Shown here: piece after piece, positions 1-9,221 of the stretch
Layout of the letters: each line of letters begins with the position of its first letter
Numbering within the stretch: position 1 is the stretch's first letter
Assembly (NCBI RefSeq): GCF_017312405.1
Contig: NZ_BLTG01000019.1
Coordinates: 1-64,000 of the forward strand
Reading direction: 5' to 3'
Source of the DNA: Mycobacterium sp. PO1
GTDB lineage: Bacteria; Actinomycetota; Actinomycetes; Mycobacteriales; Mycobacteriaceae
Length of the DNA stretch: 64,000 nucleotides
Program-made: the position numbers and the translations under genes
Notes under the pieces: model-generated
What the model was told of the DNA's origin: nothing
The model's input: the letters and a program-made list of their open reading frames with translations, nothing else
Databases searched by the model: none

Positions 1-686
1 TGGGCGGTGGTGCGCGGATCCTCGCCGCACACGCTGTTGACCATGGCTTTGAGCCGGGCCGCGGCGATCGCGGCGTCGAGGGAGTTGATCCGGCCCCACA
101 CGCTGGTGGTGCCCGCGGCCTGATCGCGGCCGCCGATGCGGACATCGCGGCCGCGGTGGGCGGTGGCCGCGCGCCGGACGGCGTCGGGGTCGAGGGTGTG
201 GATCCACACGGTGATCGCGGTGTCGAGTTTGTCACCCGACAGCGTCCCCCAGGTGCTGGCCGCGGTGGCGAACTGTTCGTCGAGTTGGGCCCACACCTGT
301 TCGTCGACGACCAGGGCGCACAGCCATACGATGCGCGCGACCACGCGCTCGCTGACGTGGCCGGCCAGGAAGCGGGCGTTGAGGCGGGGCAGGTGATCGC
401 GCAGGATGACCGCGGTGTCCATCAGCGCCACGGCGCGGCCGTGGGAGACGGTCAGTGCGCACCCGATCTGGGCGGCGGCCTCATCGACGGGGTCACAGGC
501 CCACCGGGTGCGTACCGGATCAGCGTCGGCGGTGGTCTCGGCGCGGCGGCGCCGTTCGGCCACCGCGGCCAACAGTCGGGCCTGAGCTGCGGCCGCGGCG
601 CCCGCCCAGCCGGTGATCGCCTCGATCAACTCGCCATCGGAGACCTCGGCCAGAGCGGCCGGACCAGGAAGCGAACCATCGAACAT
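1..686 (-). CDS. DUF222/HNH endonuclease-family protein (REP13E12 type), C-terminus outside window
   Basis: Open from an ATG at 686 to the window edge (228 codons), so the C-terminal half, where the HNH nuclease motif normally lies, is not visible. The start MFDGSLPGPAALAEV, the alanine-rich first helix and the stretch RLKAMVNSVCGEDPRTTA are typical of DUF222 proteins, present in many copies in mycobacteria and related to the REP13E12 repeats. A TAATGT hexamer ends about eight bases upstream of the ATG, which would fit a leaderless transcript. The small hairpin repeats at 768-890 lie upstream. Function of this family is not established; nuclease activity is only assumed from the HNH domain of full-length relatives. 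Confidence 0.85.
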   Translation of the reverse strand, partial: MFDGSLPGPAALAEVSDGELIEAITGWAGAAAAAQARLLAAVAERRRRAETTADADPVRTRWACDPVDEAAAQIGCALTVSHGRAVALMDTAVILRDHLPRLNARFLAGHVSERVVARIVWLCALVVDEQVWAQLDEQFATAASTWGTLSGDKLDTAITVWIHTLDPDAVRRAATAHRGRDVRIGGRDQAAGTTSVWGRINSLDAAIAAARLKAMVNSVCGEDPRTTA

Positions 687-1118
687 GTGTTCTACATTAA
701 TCAGCGCCGGGGACACTCAGCCGTCCCGGGACACCATCCCGCTCAGGTTGGGGATGAAAACGCAATTGGGGATAACCCCAAGCAGGGTTCAACTCGCGAC
801 TCGGGACAACCCCAAGGCGGAGCGGGGTTCGGAATGGGGACAACCCCAAGCGGGGTTCGGGAATGGGAACTACCCCAAGCGGGGTTCGTGAACGGGGATG
901 CCTTAGCCCCCTCCCAGGAGCAGAACGCCACAGACTCCGAGGGAGAAACGCACAGAGCACGACGCCGTACGAACCACCAACTACATCAACGCCGGTGACG
1001 CCGACAGCCGCGGGCCCGGCGCAAGATCGGTGGTGCGCGGCCCCCAAGCGCAGGCTCCCGCGCAGACAGTCAAGAAGTGGGCCGAACGAGCCTCACGACC
1101 AAGGCTCCTCCCAGAGCG
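687..1118. other. Intergenic region without a convincing gene
   Basis: About 430 bases between the DUF222 start and the stop of the next minus-strand gene. It holds the hairpin repeats at 768-890. Short open frames exist on both strands from 860 to 1118, but their composition follows the repeats and GC bias and none resembles a known protein. I see nothing else that can be named in 891-1118. Confidence 0.6.
768..890. repeat. Four imperfect hairpin repeats (aacccc-aagc-ggggtt type)
   Basis: Copies of a unit with core AACCCCAAGCGGGGTT (6-base arms, 4-base loop) begin at 774, 808, 842 and about 871, so spacing is 34, 34 and 29 bases. The third copy (842-857) is a perfect palindrome around the loop; the first has cagg in place of cggg, the second carries a few extra bases, and the fourth reads TA instead of AA at its left edge. 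The spacers also resemble each other (gggaatgggga type). No protein gene covers them convincingly. They may be a species-specific intergenic repeat, a terminator-like array or a protein-binding array. Confidence 0.75.
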
Positions 1119-1769
1119 TCAACTTCCCAGTTCGCCGCTGATTCCGCGTTCCAATGCGACCCGCGCCCGTTCCGGCAGCACGATCAATCCGTCGAGTTCC
1201 CGACGAGCCAGTTGGTAGGCACGCTCGCGTTCCTGCGCGGTCGCCGCGCCATCGGAAGCGACTCGCAGCAGCCGCTGAGCACGGGACAACCGCTCCTGCT
1301 CGTCGTCACCGAAGTCGCTGCGGCGGCGGCGAATTGCTTCGGCTTCGGCAATGTCGAATGCCGTCACATACTCCTGCACTGCGTCGCGGTACTCGCGGGC
1401 GGAGTCCCGGTCAGAGACGAGGTCGACCGGCTCGGCAGGCCTGAGGAAGTCCGCCCGTAGCTTGGCGCGGTGAAACCTCTCCGTCAGCGGGTCTCGCATG
1501 TCGGTCATCACCGGATAGTCGAGCAACTTCGCCACGTCCAGCTCGTAGTCCAACCATCTCGTGTCGGTCCGGTCATGCTCTTCGATGGTGCGCTCGACGG
1601 CCCGCCGCTGCGCCGCATCGGAGTCTGCCGATAGCTGTGAGTCCGCTGGAGACGCTTGCACCTGGTCCCGCGAGCGCGCCGAGGCGATGGCCCTGAAGGT
1701 CGCATAACCCACGCCAACCAGCGGCAGCGCAATCACCAAGAGCTCGATCAACCGGATCAGCAATCCCAT
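1119..1769 (-). CDS. Single-pass membrane protein, hypothetical
   Basis: 216 residues. Residues 3-25 form one hydrophobic segment (LLIRLIELLVIALPLVGVGY); the remaining ~190 are highly charged (many E, R, D and A) and predicted helical or coiled-coil, so the protein is likely anchored by its N-terminus with a cytoplasmic helical tail. Such a layout is common in mycobacterial proteins of unknown function; I recognise no catalytic motif. It is isolated: DUF222 lies downstream beyond the repeat region and the secreted protein gene diverges upstream. Coding looks real because the charged pattern continues to the stop. Confidence 0.75.
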   Translation of the reverse strand: MGLLIRLIELLVIALPLVGVGYATFRAIASARSRDQVQASPADSQLSADSDAAQRRAVERTIEEHDRTDTRWLDYELDVAKLLDYPVMTDMRDPLTERFHRAKLRADFLRPAEPVDLVSDRDSAREYRDAVQEYVTAFDIAEAEAIRRRRSDFGDDEQERLSRAQRLLRVASDGAATAQERERAYQLARRELDGLIVLPERARVALERGISGELGS

Positions 1770-1801
1770 CTGGCCAGGATGCCACCCGAGAAAGTTAGGG
1801 G

Positions 1802-1826
1802 GTTTTGATTGTGCGCTATCGGGTTA
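1802..1826 (+). promoter_or_regulatory. SigF-like promoter candidate for the secreted Pro/Gly-rich protein
   Basis: GTTT at 1802-1805, a 15-base spacer, then GGGTTA at 1821-1826. The mycobacterial SigF consensus is close to GTTT-N15-17-GGGTAT. The ATG follows 10 bases after the -10 element, which would give a nearly leaderless mRNA. Confidence 0.4.
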
Positions 1827-1836
1827 TTGCTCTGTC

Positions 1837-2217
1837 ATGCGACACAAGACATTTAACCTCGGATCCCTGTTCTTCGTGGGCGCCGCGGCGGCCGCGATCA
1901 CCACTGCTCCGTTGGCGGGAGCCAATCCTCCGCCGCCGGCGCCACCGCCACCGCCGCCGCCGGCGTGCGTGAACCCCGACGGCGGACCGTGTGTGGCCGG
2001 CCCGGGCGGCGCCGAGGGCGCCATTCCGGGCGGTCCCGGGGGCGAAGCCGGTCCTGGCGGAGCCTCGGGCGCCATTCCCGGCGGTCCGGCCGGCGCGGCG
2101 GGGCCGGAGGGTGCGACCGGCAGCCTGAGTCCCGTGGGGCCGAGCGGAACCGCGGGCCCGGGCGGGGCCAGCGGCTGCATCCCCGGTGTGGGTTGCGCGA
2201 CCATCCCTGCTCCCTGA
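1837..2217 (+). CDS. Secreted proline/glycine-rich protein
   Basis: 126 residues. Residues 1-29 are a signal peptide (basic start MRHKTF, hydrophobic core, likely cut after PLAGA). A run of prolines follows (31-42), then a Gly/Pro/Ala-rich region with repeated GAIPGGP and GPGGASG blocks that is collagen-like without a strict Gly-X-Y period. There are two cysteine pairs (C-x7-C after the proline run and CIPGVGC near the end), which could form disulfides outside the cell. No catalytic motif is visible; a structural or cell-wall role is an inference. A SigF-like promoter lies just upstream and a strong hairpin downstream. Confidence 0.8.
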   Translation: MRHKTFNLGSLFFVGAAAAAITTAPLAGANPPPPAPPPPPPPACVNPDGGPCVAGPGGAEGAIPGGPGGEAGPGGASGAIPGGPAGAAGPEGATGSLSPVGPSGTAGPGGASGCIPGVGCATIPAP

Positions 2218-2234
2218 GTCGACGAGAACGGACT

Positions 2235-2264
2235 AGCCGGGCCTGAACACGATCAGGCCCGGCT
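2235..2264 (+). terminator. Intrinsic-type hairpin
   Basis: Perfect 12-base inverted repeat AGCCGGGCCTGA / TCAGGCCCGGCT with a 6-base loop, 17 bases after the stop of the secreted protein gene. There is no long T tract, as is usual in mycobacteria. Confidence 0.7.
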
Positions 2265-2346
2265 GATCCGCGTTCCGGCGACAGCGGGCGAACCACCCGA
2301 GCGCGTTGACGGGTTCGATCACCCGGCTGGCTGAGGGTGCGAAGGC

Positions 2347-3369
2347 TTACCGATCCCTTTCGCCCAGCGCGATGAGACTTCGCGCGGTGTCGACGATCGT
2401 CTGCTCCACCGGGCGCGGCCGCCAGCCCAGGACGCGGGTCGCTTTTCCGGTCGCCGGCTCGCGTCGCTTGCCCGCGTCGGCCGTCCACGCGGCGAGGGAC
2501 GGGACCTTGGTCCCGACGCTCTTCAGCAGCCACGTCGGGATGGAATGCCTCGGTACCCGCGCAGCAGACGGGCCCAGCTGGTCGCGCAAGGTTCGCGCCA
2601 TATGCCGAATATTCACGAACCCCGCGCTGGCGATGAAGCGCTGTCCAGCCGCACGTTCGTGCGTCATCGCCACGATATGCAGTGTCGCAACATCTCTGAC
2701 GTCGACGATGCCGAATCCCACGTCGGGCAGCCACCGCGGTTGCCCGGCCAGAAGGCCGGCCACGATGGCTACCGACGCGGCGTAGTCACGGCCCAGGACC
2801 GGACCGAAGATGCCGCTGGGGTTCAGCACCACCAGCTCCAATCCGACGCCGTCACCGGTGACATAGTCCCACGCGGCGCGCTCGGCAAGCGTCTTCGACT
2901 TGATGTATGCCCCGATCGGGGCATACACGTTCGTCTACACGTCCTCGCCGAACGGTCCGGAACCGTTGTGCCCGTACCCGATCGCAGCGAATGACGACGT
3001 CAGCACGACGCGCTTCACCCCCGCCGCGCGCGCGGCCCGCAACACCCGCAACGTGCCCTCCCGCGCCGGCACGATCACGTCGTCCTCGGTGCGCGGTGTG
3101 CCGGCCGGAAACGGTGACGCGACGTGCAGGACATGTTCGACGCCGGAGGCTGCCGCAGCCCACCCGTCCTCGTTCATCAAATCGGCGCGGAGGACCTGCA
3201 ACCCGTGCGGGTCCACCCCGGCCTGAGCGACCATGGCCCGCACCTCGACCTCCCGTTCGAGAGATCGCACCGTGGTGCGCACGGCGTGACCCCTGGCCAG
3301 GAGCTGGGCGATCGCGTGCGCGGCCAGATATCCCGAGCCGCCGGTGACCAGTACCTCGCCGTCACTCAT
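2347..3369 (-). pseudogene. SDR-type NAD(P)-dependent epimerase/reductase interrupted by an in-frame amber codon
   Basis: A full-length extended-SDR frame (341 codons) starting at ATG 3369 (MSDGEVLVTGGSGYLA, nucleotide-binding TGGSGYLA) is stopped by TAG at 2937-2935 (codon 145), and continues in the same frame with TNVYAPIGAYIKSKTLAE to a stop at 2347. The YIKSK stretch is the catalytic YxxxK. In relatives a tryptophan usually stands at the stop position, so TGG to TAG is the simplest event. The family (dihydroflavonol-reductase-like) reduces or oxidises hydroxyl or keto groups using NADPH. The start overlaps the stop of the NmrA-like gene by 8 bases. Without suppression the product would be a 144-residue Rossmann fragment lacking the active site. 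A sequencing error is possible. Confidence 0.8.
2905..2926. repeat. Perfect 22-base palindrome inside the interrupted SDR gene
   Basis: GTATGC-CCCGATCGGG-GCATAC is self-complementary over all 22 bases and lies 9 bases from the amber codon. It encodes YAPIGAY on the gene strand. It may be only a consequence of this conserved peptide; it could also form a hairpin or cruciform. Confidence 0.8.
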
Positions 3370-4093
3370 CGACGAAACGACGGGTGGCGAGCACGGCGCC
3401 ATCCCCGGTGACGAGGCTGTTCTGGTCCACCGGCACGCCGAAGTACGTCGCCGCCGGATCAACCACGACGGGTGTGCTCTCACCCCGACGGGCGAGCACC
3501 GCCCGAGCCAGCTCAGCGAACGACATCTTCTCCGGTCCACCGAGGTTGACCACGCCGTTGACGGGCGCCTGCTGCGCAACCCGGGCGACGTACTCGGCAA
3601 CGTCGGCCGCTGCGATCGGCTGGATCCGGGCCTCGGGCACGCGCACTTCACCGTCGACGGTCATCCCGGTGACGATCATGTCGGCGAACTCGTGGAACTG
3701 GGTGGCCCGCACGATGGTGAACGGCAGCCCCGACTGCTTGACCGTGTTCTCCTGTGCCACCTTGGCGTTCATGTAGCCGCTGACCGGGAGACCGTCGGCG
3801 CCGACGATCGACAACGCGACGTAATGGCCGACGCCGCCGGCCTTCGCGGCCGCCACCAGGTTGGCCGACGAGGCGGTGAAGAACGTCATCGCCGGCTCGT
3901 CGTCGACCGAGGGAGAGTTGGTGAGGTCGACCAGCACCTCGTTGCCGGTGACCGCATCGGCCACACCCGCACCGGTCACGACGTCGACCCCCGACGACCG
4001 GGACACCCCGGTGACCTCGTGGCCGGCCGCGCGCAACAACTCGACCACCCGGGATCCGATCTGTCCGGTGGCCCCAATGACTGCGAGTTTCAT
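3362..4093 (-). CDS. NmrA-like NAD(P)-binding protein (atypical SDR)
   Basis: 243 residues with an N-terminal Rossmann motif GATGQIG (about residues 7-13) and the compact sheet-helix layout of NmrA/SDR_a5-type proteins; the YxxxK pair is replaced by YMNAK. Such proteins bind NADPH and act as quinone or small-molecule reductases or redox sensors. It overlaps the upstream esterase by 4 bases (ATGA) and the downstream interrupted SDR by 8 bases, so the three are probably one transcript, esterase first. The substrate cannot be told. Confidence 0.85.
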   Translation of the reverse strand: MKLAVIGATGQIGSRVVELLRAAGHEVTGVSRSSGVDVVTGAGVADAVTGNEVLVDLTNSPSVDDEPAMTFFTASSANLVAAAKAGGVGHYVALSIVGADGLPVSGYMNAKVAQENTVKQSGLPFTIVRATQFHEFADMIVTGMTVDGEVRVPEARIQPIAAADVAEYVARVAQQAPVNGVVNLGGPEKMSFAELARAVLARRGESTPVVVDPAATYFGVPVDQNSLVTGDGAVLATRRFVDE

Positions 4094-5037
4094 TGTCCAA
4101 AAACCTTTCTCAGTGTGTGGATGGCGAGCTCGATCGCAGCCGTGGCGGCCGCGGTGGAGCGGACGGGGTTGAGCATCATGAAGTCGTGGATGATGCCGTT
4201 GACGCGGACGCTGGTGGTACGCACGCCCGCCGCCGTCAGCCTGCGCGCATAGGCCTCGCCCTCGTCGCGCAGGACGTCGTTCTCGTCGACGATGACCAGC
4301 GCAGGCGGTAACCCGGCGAGTTCGTCGAGTGCGGCCCGCAGCGGTGACGCGGTGATCTCCGAGCGGGTAGCCACCTCGGGCAGATAACAGTCCCAGAACC
4401 AGGCCATCGCCTTGGCGGTGAGAAACGGTCCGTTCGCGAATTCGGTGTAGCTGCCGGTGTTCTGCGCAGCATCGGTGACCGGATAGTAGAGCGACTGATG
4501 GCAGAAGCTCACGTCACCACGCTGCTTGGCCAGCAACGTGAGCGCTGCAACCATGTTGCCTCCCACCGAGTCTCCGGCGACGGCCAGACGTGCGGTGTCG
4601 AACCCTTCGTGCTCGCCCTGCGCCGTGATCCACCGCGCCACGGCGTAGGCCTGCTCGATCGCGACGGGATACTGCGCTTCGGGTGAGCGGTCGTACTCGA
4701 CGAACACCACCGCGGCCTGCGCCCCCACCGCCAGTTCCCGCACCAGCCGGTCGTGGGTGGCCGCGCTCCCCAGCACCCACCCCCCGCCGTGCACGTACAG
4801 GACGGTCGGTGACGGTCCCGGTTCGCTCTTCGGGGTCACCACCCGGACTGCGACGTCGCCGTGATCGCATGGCACCACGACCCAGCGCTCGTCGACGTCG
4901 GGCATGTCCACCGGTCCGGCCTGGACGTCGTCGAGAACCTGTCGGGCCCCAGCCGGGCCCAGTTCGTAGAGGAAGGGTGGGTGGGAGGTGGCGTCGGCGA
5001 ACGCCTGCGCCTCGGGTTCGAGCACGTGATCGGGCAT
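4090..5037 (-). CDS. Alpha/beta hydrolase, hormone-sensitive-lipase family esterase
   Basis: 315 residues from ATG 5037 (MPDHVLEPEAQ), preferred over an in-frame start at 5073 because family members begin at about this point. The oxyanion motif HGGGW is near residue 83, the nucleophile in GDSVGG near residue 157, the acid in the DENDVLRDEGE segment near residue 255 and the histidine in GIIHDFM near 286. This is the HSL/LipH-type carboxylesterase layout, hydrolysing short to medium acyl esters in the cytoplasm or at the membrane. It heads the coupled set with the NmrA-like protein and interrupted SDR. The frameshifted LuxR regulator ends 60 bases upstream on the same strand. Confidence 0.9.
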   Translation of the reverse strand: MPDHVLEPEAQAFADATSHPPFLYELGPAGARQVLDDVQAGPVDMPDVDERWVVVPCDHGDVAVRVVTPKSEPGPSPTVLYVHGGGWVLGSAATHDRLVRELAVGAQAAVVFVEYDRSPEAQYPVAIEQAYAVARWITAQGEHEGFDTARLAVAGDSVGGNMVAALTLLAKQRGDVSFCHQSLYYPVTDAAQNTGSYTEFANGPFLTAKAMAWFWDCYLPEVATRSEITASPLRAALDELAGLPPALVIVDENDVLRDEGEAYARRLTAAGVRTTSVRVNGIIHDFMMLNPVRSTAAATAAIELAIHTLRKVFGQ

Positions 5038-5097
5038 GGTCTCAGCCTGGCGTGTGCCGGGCCACCGACGCACCCTGGAGAATCCGTAGTCTCAGGG

Positions 5098-7862
5098 TTA
5101 CCGGCGGTCCCGTAGTTGCCGGCGGGAGGTGATCCCCAACTTGGTGAACACCTTGCGCAGGTGCCACTCCACGGTGTGTGCGCTGATGAACATCTGCGCG
5201 GCGATCTCCCCGTTGGTCAATCCGGCCGCTGCCAGTTCGGCGATCTGCTCTTCCTGGGCGGTCAGTTCGTCACCGGAACTCGCGGGTCGCTTCCTGTGCT
5301 TTTCACCGGTGGCGAGCAGTTCCCGGCGCGCGCGGTCCGCGAAGGCGGCGGCGCCGAAGTCGGTGAACATCGCGAACGCCTGGCGCAGCTGATGCCGCGC
5401 GTCGGTGCGCCGGTTCTCCCGCCGCAGCCATTCGCCGTAGAGCAGGTGGGTGCGGGCCAGGTGCACCGCGACGCGCGTGCGCTGCAATCGGGCCAACGCC
5501 TCGTCGAAGTGGTCCTGCGCGTGCCGCCGGTGCTGAGCAGGGCGCGTGAGCGGGCCCCGACACCCAGCGCCCAGTCCGTGCCTGCCGCCGCGGTGCGCTC
5601 TTCCAGCTCCTCGAGTGCCGACTTCGCCACTGCGGTCTCGTCGGCCCGGGCGGCGGACTCGACCAGCTCGACCAGGTTCCAGGCGTGGATCCCGAGATCC
5701 TCGTGTCGGCAGGCGTTCTGCAGGGCTTGCAGCGCAACTTGATAGCGGCCCATCCCGTTGTGCAGCACCGCCGTGGCGTATGCCGTCAGGGCGATCACCC
5801 GGCCTTCCCCTCGGGCAGCCGCGTCCCGCTGTGCGCCCCCGATCAGCCGCATCGCGACCTGCTCGTCGCCCGTCCATGCAGCCAGCGCGAGTTCGTGATA
5901 CCGGATCGGCGTATGCCCCGTGGCCGCGGTGATGCGGTCGCATTCCGCGAACAGAGCGCGGGCGGAGTCGAATTCGCCCTCGAGGAGATGGATACCGGCA
6001 CGCGACACCAGAGCGGTGGGGAGCACGGTCAGCGCGCCCGTGTCTTCGGCGAGCCGGACCGCGGCCGCGGAAATGCTTCGCGCGCTGTCGAGATCCCACA
6101 CCTCGTTGGTGAGCACTTCGTGCGCGATCGGGAACGCCAACCACAACTGGCCCGGTCCGGCGGCCTTCGCCGCGGTGAACGCCGCCGTCGCCCGGTCGAC
6201 GGCCCTGCGCATCGCCGGCATCGCCACCGCCGGCCCCGCGCTGATCCGCTGCGCCAACGCCCCGGCGAGAACCGCGGCGACGCCGGTGGGCGCACCGACC
6301 GTCGCGGTGCGTGTCACCGCAGCGGCGGCCGCGGCGGTCCGATTCCCCGATCGGCCCGCGTACATGGCGGTCGTCAGAGCCTCCAGATGGGCTTCGTAGG
6401 CACTCTCGGTGGCGGTCGCGGCGAAGAACCGCGCGGCTTCGGAGAACCGGTCGACGGTGTCATCCAGCGACTCCGCCACGGATCCACCGCGGATCCCGCG
6501 AAGCGTCAACCGGGCACGCAACTGGGCGATCCGCCCCCGCCCCTCATCGTCGACCGGCGCCAACGCCGCGGTCGTGAGCATTTCCCGGGCCGACTCGAAG
6601 GACGCGACGTCGTGTAACGCCTCGGCTGCCGTCAGCGCGCGGGTGCTGCGGGTGGCGGGATCCGCGGTCAGTTCCACCGACCGCGTCAGAAAGGCGGCGG
6701 CGGCCGCCGTCCCCCCTCGCCGTCGAACACGGACGGCCGATCGCTCCAGTTCGGCGGCGACGTCGGCGTCGGTGCCCTCGACGGCGTAGGCGCGATGCCA
6801 CGCGAGCCGATCCGGATCCACCGTGCCGTCGATGGCCGCGGCCAGTGCGGCGTGCACCTGCCTGCGTTCCGAGACCGACCCGGCGCGGTACGCGGCGGTC
6901 CGCATCAGTGGATGCCGGAACCTGGCCCGCACCCCCATCTCGATCAGCCCCGCCGCCTCGGCGGGGACGACCGTCTGCGGTGACATGCCGAGACGGCGTG
7001 CCGCGGAGATCAACAGGGCGGTGTCGCCCACCGGTTCGGCCGCGGCGAGCAGCAGGAACAGGCGGGTCGGCGGCGGGAGCGCCTCGATCTGTCTCGCGTA
7101 GTGACGTTCGAGTTCGCCCACGGCCTGCACGTCGGGACGGTGGTAGCCACCGGCCAGTTTCGCCGCGTGCACCCCTTTCGGCAGTTCGAGCAGCGCCAGC
7201 GGATTTCCCCGCGCTTCTGAGACGATCCGGTCGCGGATCGCGTCGTCCAGCCGGCCCGCATAGGCCGAGGACAACAGCGTGCGGGCGTCGTCGCCGGACA
7301 ATCCGGTGAGCACGAGCTCGCCGGCCTGCGTGAGGCCGTCGACGGGCTGTCGGGCGGCGAACACGATGCCCACGGGGACTTCACCGAGTCGCCGTGCGAC
7401 GAAGGACAGGGTTTGCGCGGACACGGCGTCGAGCCACTGCACATCGTCGACGAGGCACAGTACGGGTCGTTCCGTGGCGGCCGACGTCAACATCCCGGCG
7501 ACGGCCAGGCCGACCAGGAACCGTTCCGGTGGCGGGCCCGCGTCGAGCGCCAGGGCGGTCTCGAGAGCGTGGCGTTGATGCTGGGGCAGCGTGGCGCGGG
7601 CGGAGAGGATCGGCGCGCACAGTTGCTGCAACCCGGCGTAGGGCAACTCCATGTCCGACTCGACCCCGACGGCCCCGAGTACCAGGAAGCCGGCAGCCGA
7701 AGCGCCCGCCCACTCCAGCAGCGCGCTCTTGCCGATGCCGGGTTCCCCGCGCAGGACCAGCGAGCGACTGTGTCCGGATCGGACCTCGGCGAGCAGCTCA
7801 CGCAGGTGCCCGAGCTCGGTATCCCGACCGACGATGCGGTGTGCCGGTCGCTCGATTCCCAC
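5098..7862 (-). pseudogene. LuxR-family (LAL-type) ATPase transcriptional regulator, frameshifted
   Basis: The N-terminal frame from ATG 7862 has a Walker A (GEPGIGKS, about residues 39-46) and a Walker B (CLVDDVQW, about 137-144), followed by a long helical TPR-like region. After ...ALLSTGG near 5521-5530 homology switches to another frame (AQDHFDEALARLQRT...) that ends in a LuxR helix-turn-helix (LTAQEEQIAELAAAGLTNGE, SAHTVEWHLRKVF) and stops at 5098. One lost base in the run ggcggcac restores a ~921-residue protein, the normal LAL length. As read, the ATPase part would run to a stop at 5262 without the DNA-binding domain. It is either a recent pseudogene or a sequencing error. Its likely targets are the esterase/SDR genes downstream or the divergent amidohydrolase genes. 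Confidence 0.85.
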
Positions 7863-7934
7863 CGAACGAGGCTACCGATGGTGCGGATCCGGTGGCGGGC
7901 TAACCTGTGCGGGACGCACGAGGAGGTGGCCAGG

Positions 7935-9221
7935 ATGGGCGCGGAGACGTCGGCGGGCCGGCGCTTGCTGATCGAGAACGTCCGGATCTTCGACGGTGTC
8001 TCCGAGCACCTCTACGACGGCCATGTCCTGATCGAGGGCCGCACCATCGCCGCTGTCGAGTCGTCGCCGATCAGCACCGGCGACGGCGATGTGGTCATCG
8101 ACGGAGCCGGGCGCACGCTGATGCCGGGGATGACCGACGCCCATGTCCATCTGGTCGGCATGGCCAACACCGTGATCGATCTCGTCATGGGTTCGCAGAC
8201 GCAGCTGGCGGCGGCGACGCTGGCGAAAGCCAAGGACACTTTGTTGCGCGGCTTCACCACGGTGCGGGACATGGCCGGCGACACCGCAGGTATCCGCAAG
8301 GTCATCGACGCCCAGCCCGAGCTGGGTCCGCGCATCTACCCCAGCCAGGCCGCGATCTCCCAGACCGGCGGGCACGGCGATTTCAGCTTCGTCTACGAGC
8401 GCCCGACGGCGCTGGGGGGCAACGAGTCCCGCGCCGAACAAATCGGTTTCATGCGGGTCGCCGACGGTCCGGAACGCGTGCTGGCCGCGGTGCGGGAACA
8501 ACTCAAGCTCGGTGCCACCCAGATCAAACTGATGGTCGGTGGCGGGGCGGCATCGCTGTACGACCCGCTCTACACCGTGCAGTTCACCGCCGCCGAACTG
8601 CGGGCCGCGGTCCAGGCCGCCGAGGACTACGGCACCTACGTCGCCACCCACGTCTACAACGTCACCGGGATCCGTCGGGCGGTCGAGGCGGGGGTGAAGT
8701 CGATCGAGCACGGCCACCTCGCCGACGAGGCGACGGTCGCCATGCTCGCCGAGCGGGGCGTGTGGCTGTCCACGCAGCCGTTCGCCGAACACGATCACGG
8801 CTTCCTCAACCCGGACAGCGCCGCGAAGAACAAGGAGATCTGCGCAGGCACCGATCAGTTGTACCGATGGGCGACCAAACATGGCGTCAAGGTGGCCTGG
8901 GGCACGGATCTGCTGTTCGAGCCCGACCGGGATGCGCTGCAGAGCGAGATGATGACGCGACTGGGCGAGTACATGACCAACGCCCAGGCGCTGAAGATGG
9001 TCACCTCGGGTAACGCCGAGTTGTTCCGGCTCGCCGGCGAGCGCGACCCGTACCGGGCCGCCCGACTGGGCGAGATCCGTTGCGGCGCATGGGCCGACGT
9101 GTTGCTCGTCAACGGCGACCCGCTGGCCGATCTCGGTCTTCTCGGGCAGCCCGAGGACAATCTGTGCCTCATCGTCAAAGACGGTGTGATCGTCAAGAAC
9201 AACCTGGTGCGCGCCACATGA
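7935..9221 (+). CDS. Metal-dependent amidohydrolase
   Basis: 428 residues starting at ATG 7935, with an AGGAGG Shine-Dalgarno about 9 bases upstream. Amidohydrolase-superfamily ligands are all visible: DAHVHLVG (HxH), the bridging lysine in QIKLMVGGG, histidines in ATHVYN and IEHGHL, and the catalytic aspartate in GTDLLFEPD. This matches the binuclear imidazolonepropionase-like/Xaa-Pro dipeptidase subgroup; the substrate is an amide, cyclic amide or peptide that cannot be named. It diverges from the LuxR regulator and overlaps the next SDR start by 4 bases (ATGA), so the two products are probably used together. Confidence 0.92.
   Translation: MGAETSAGRRLLIENVRIFDGVSEHLYDGHVLIEGRTIAAVESSPISTGDGDVVIDGAGRTLMPGMTDAHVHLVGMANTVIDLVMGSQTQLAAATLAKAKDTLLRGFTTVRDMAGDTAGIRKVIDAQPELGPRIYPSQAAISQTGGHGDFSFVYERPTALGGNESRAEQIGFMRVADGPERVLAAVREQLKLGATQIKLMVGGGAASLYDPLYTVQFTAAELRAAVQAAEDYGTYVATHVYNVTGIRRAVEAGVKSIEHGHLADEATVAMLAERGVWLSTQPFAEHDHGFLNPDSAAKNKEICAGTDQLYRWATKHGVKVAWGTDLLFEPDRDALQSEMMTRLGEYMTNAQALKMVTSGNAELFRLAGERDPYRAARLGEIRCGAWADVLLVNGDPLADLGLLGQPEDNLCLIVKDGVIVKNNLVRAT

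Noticed and set aside
768..890. Hairpin repeats as a CRISPR array
   Set aside because: Units and spacers are both similar and short, with no unique spacers and no cas genes.
863..1141. A possible plus-strand small gene in the repeat region
   Set aside because: The predicted peptide begins inside a repeat and shows no recognisable pattern or ribosome site.
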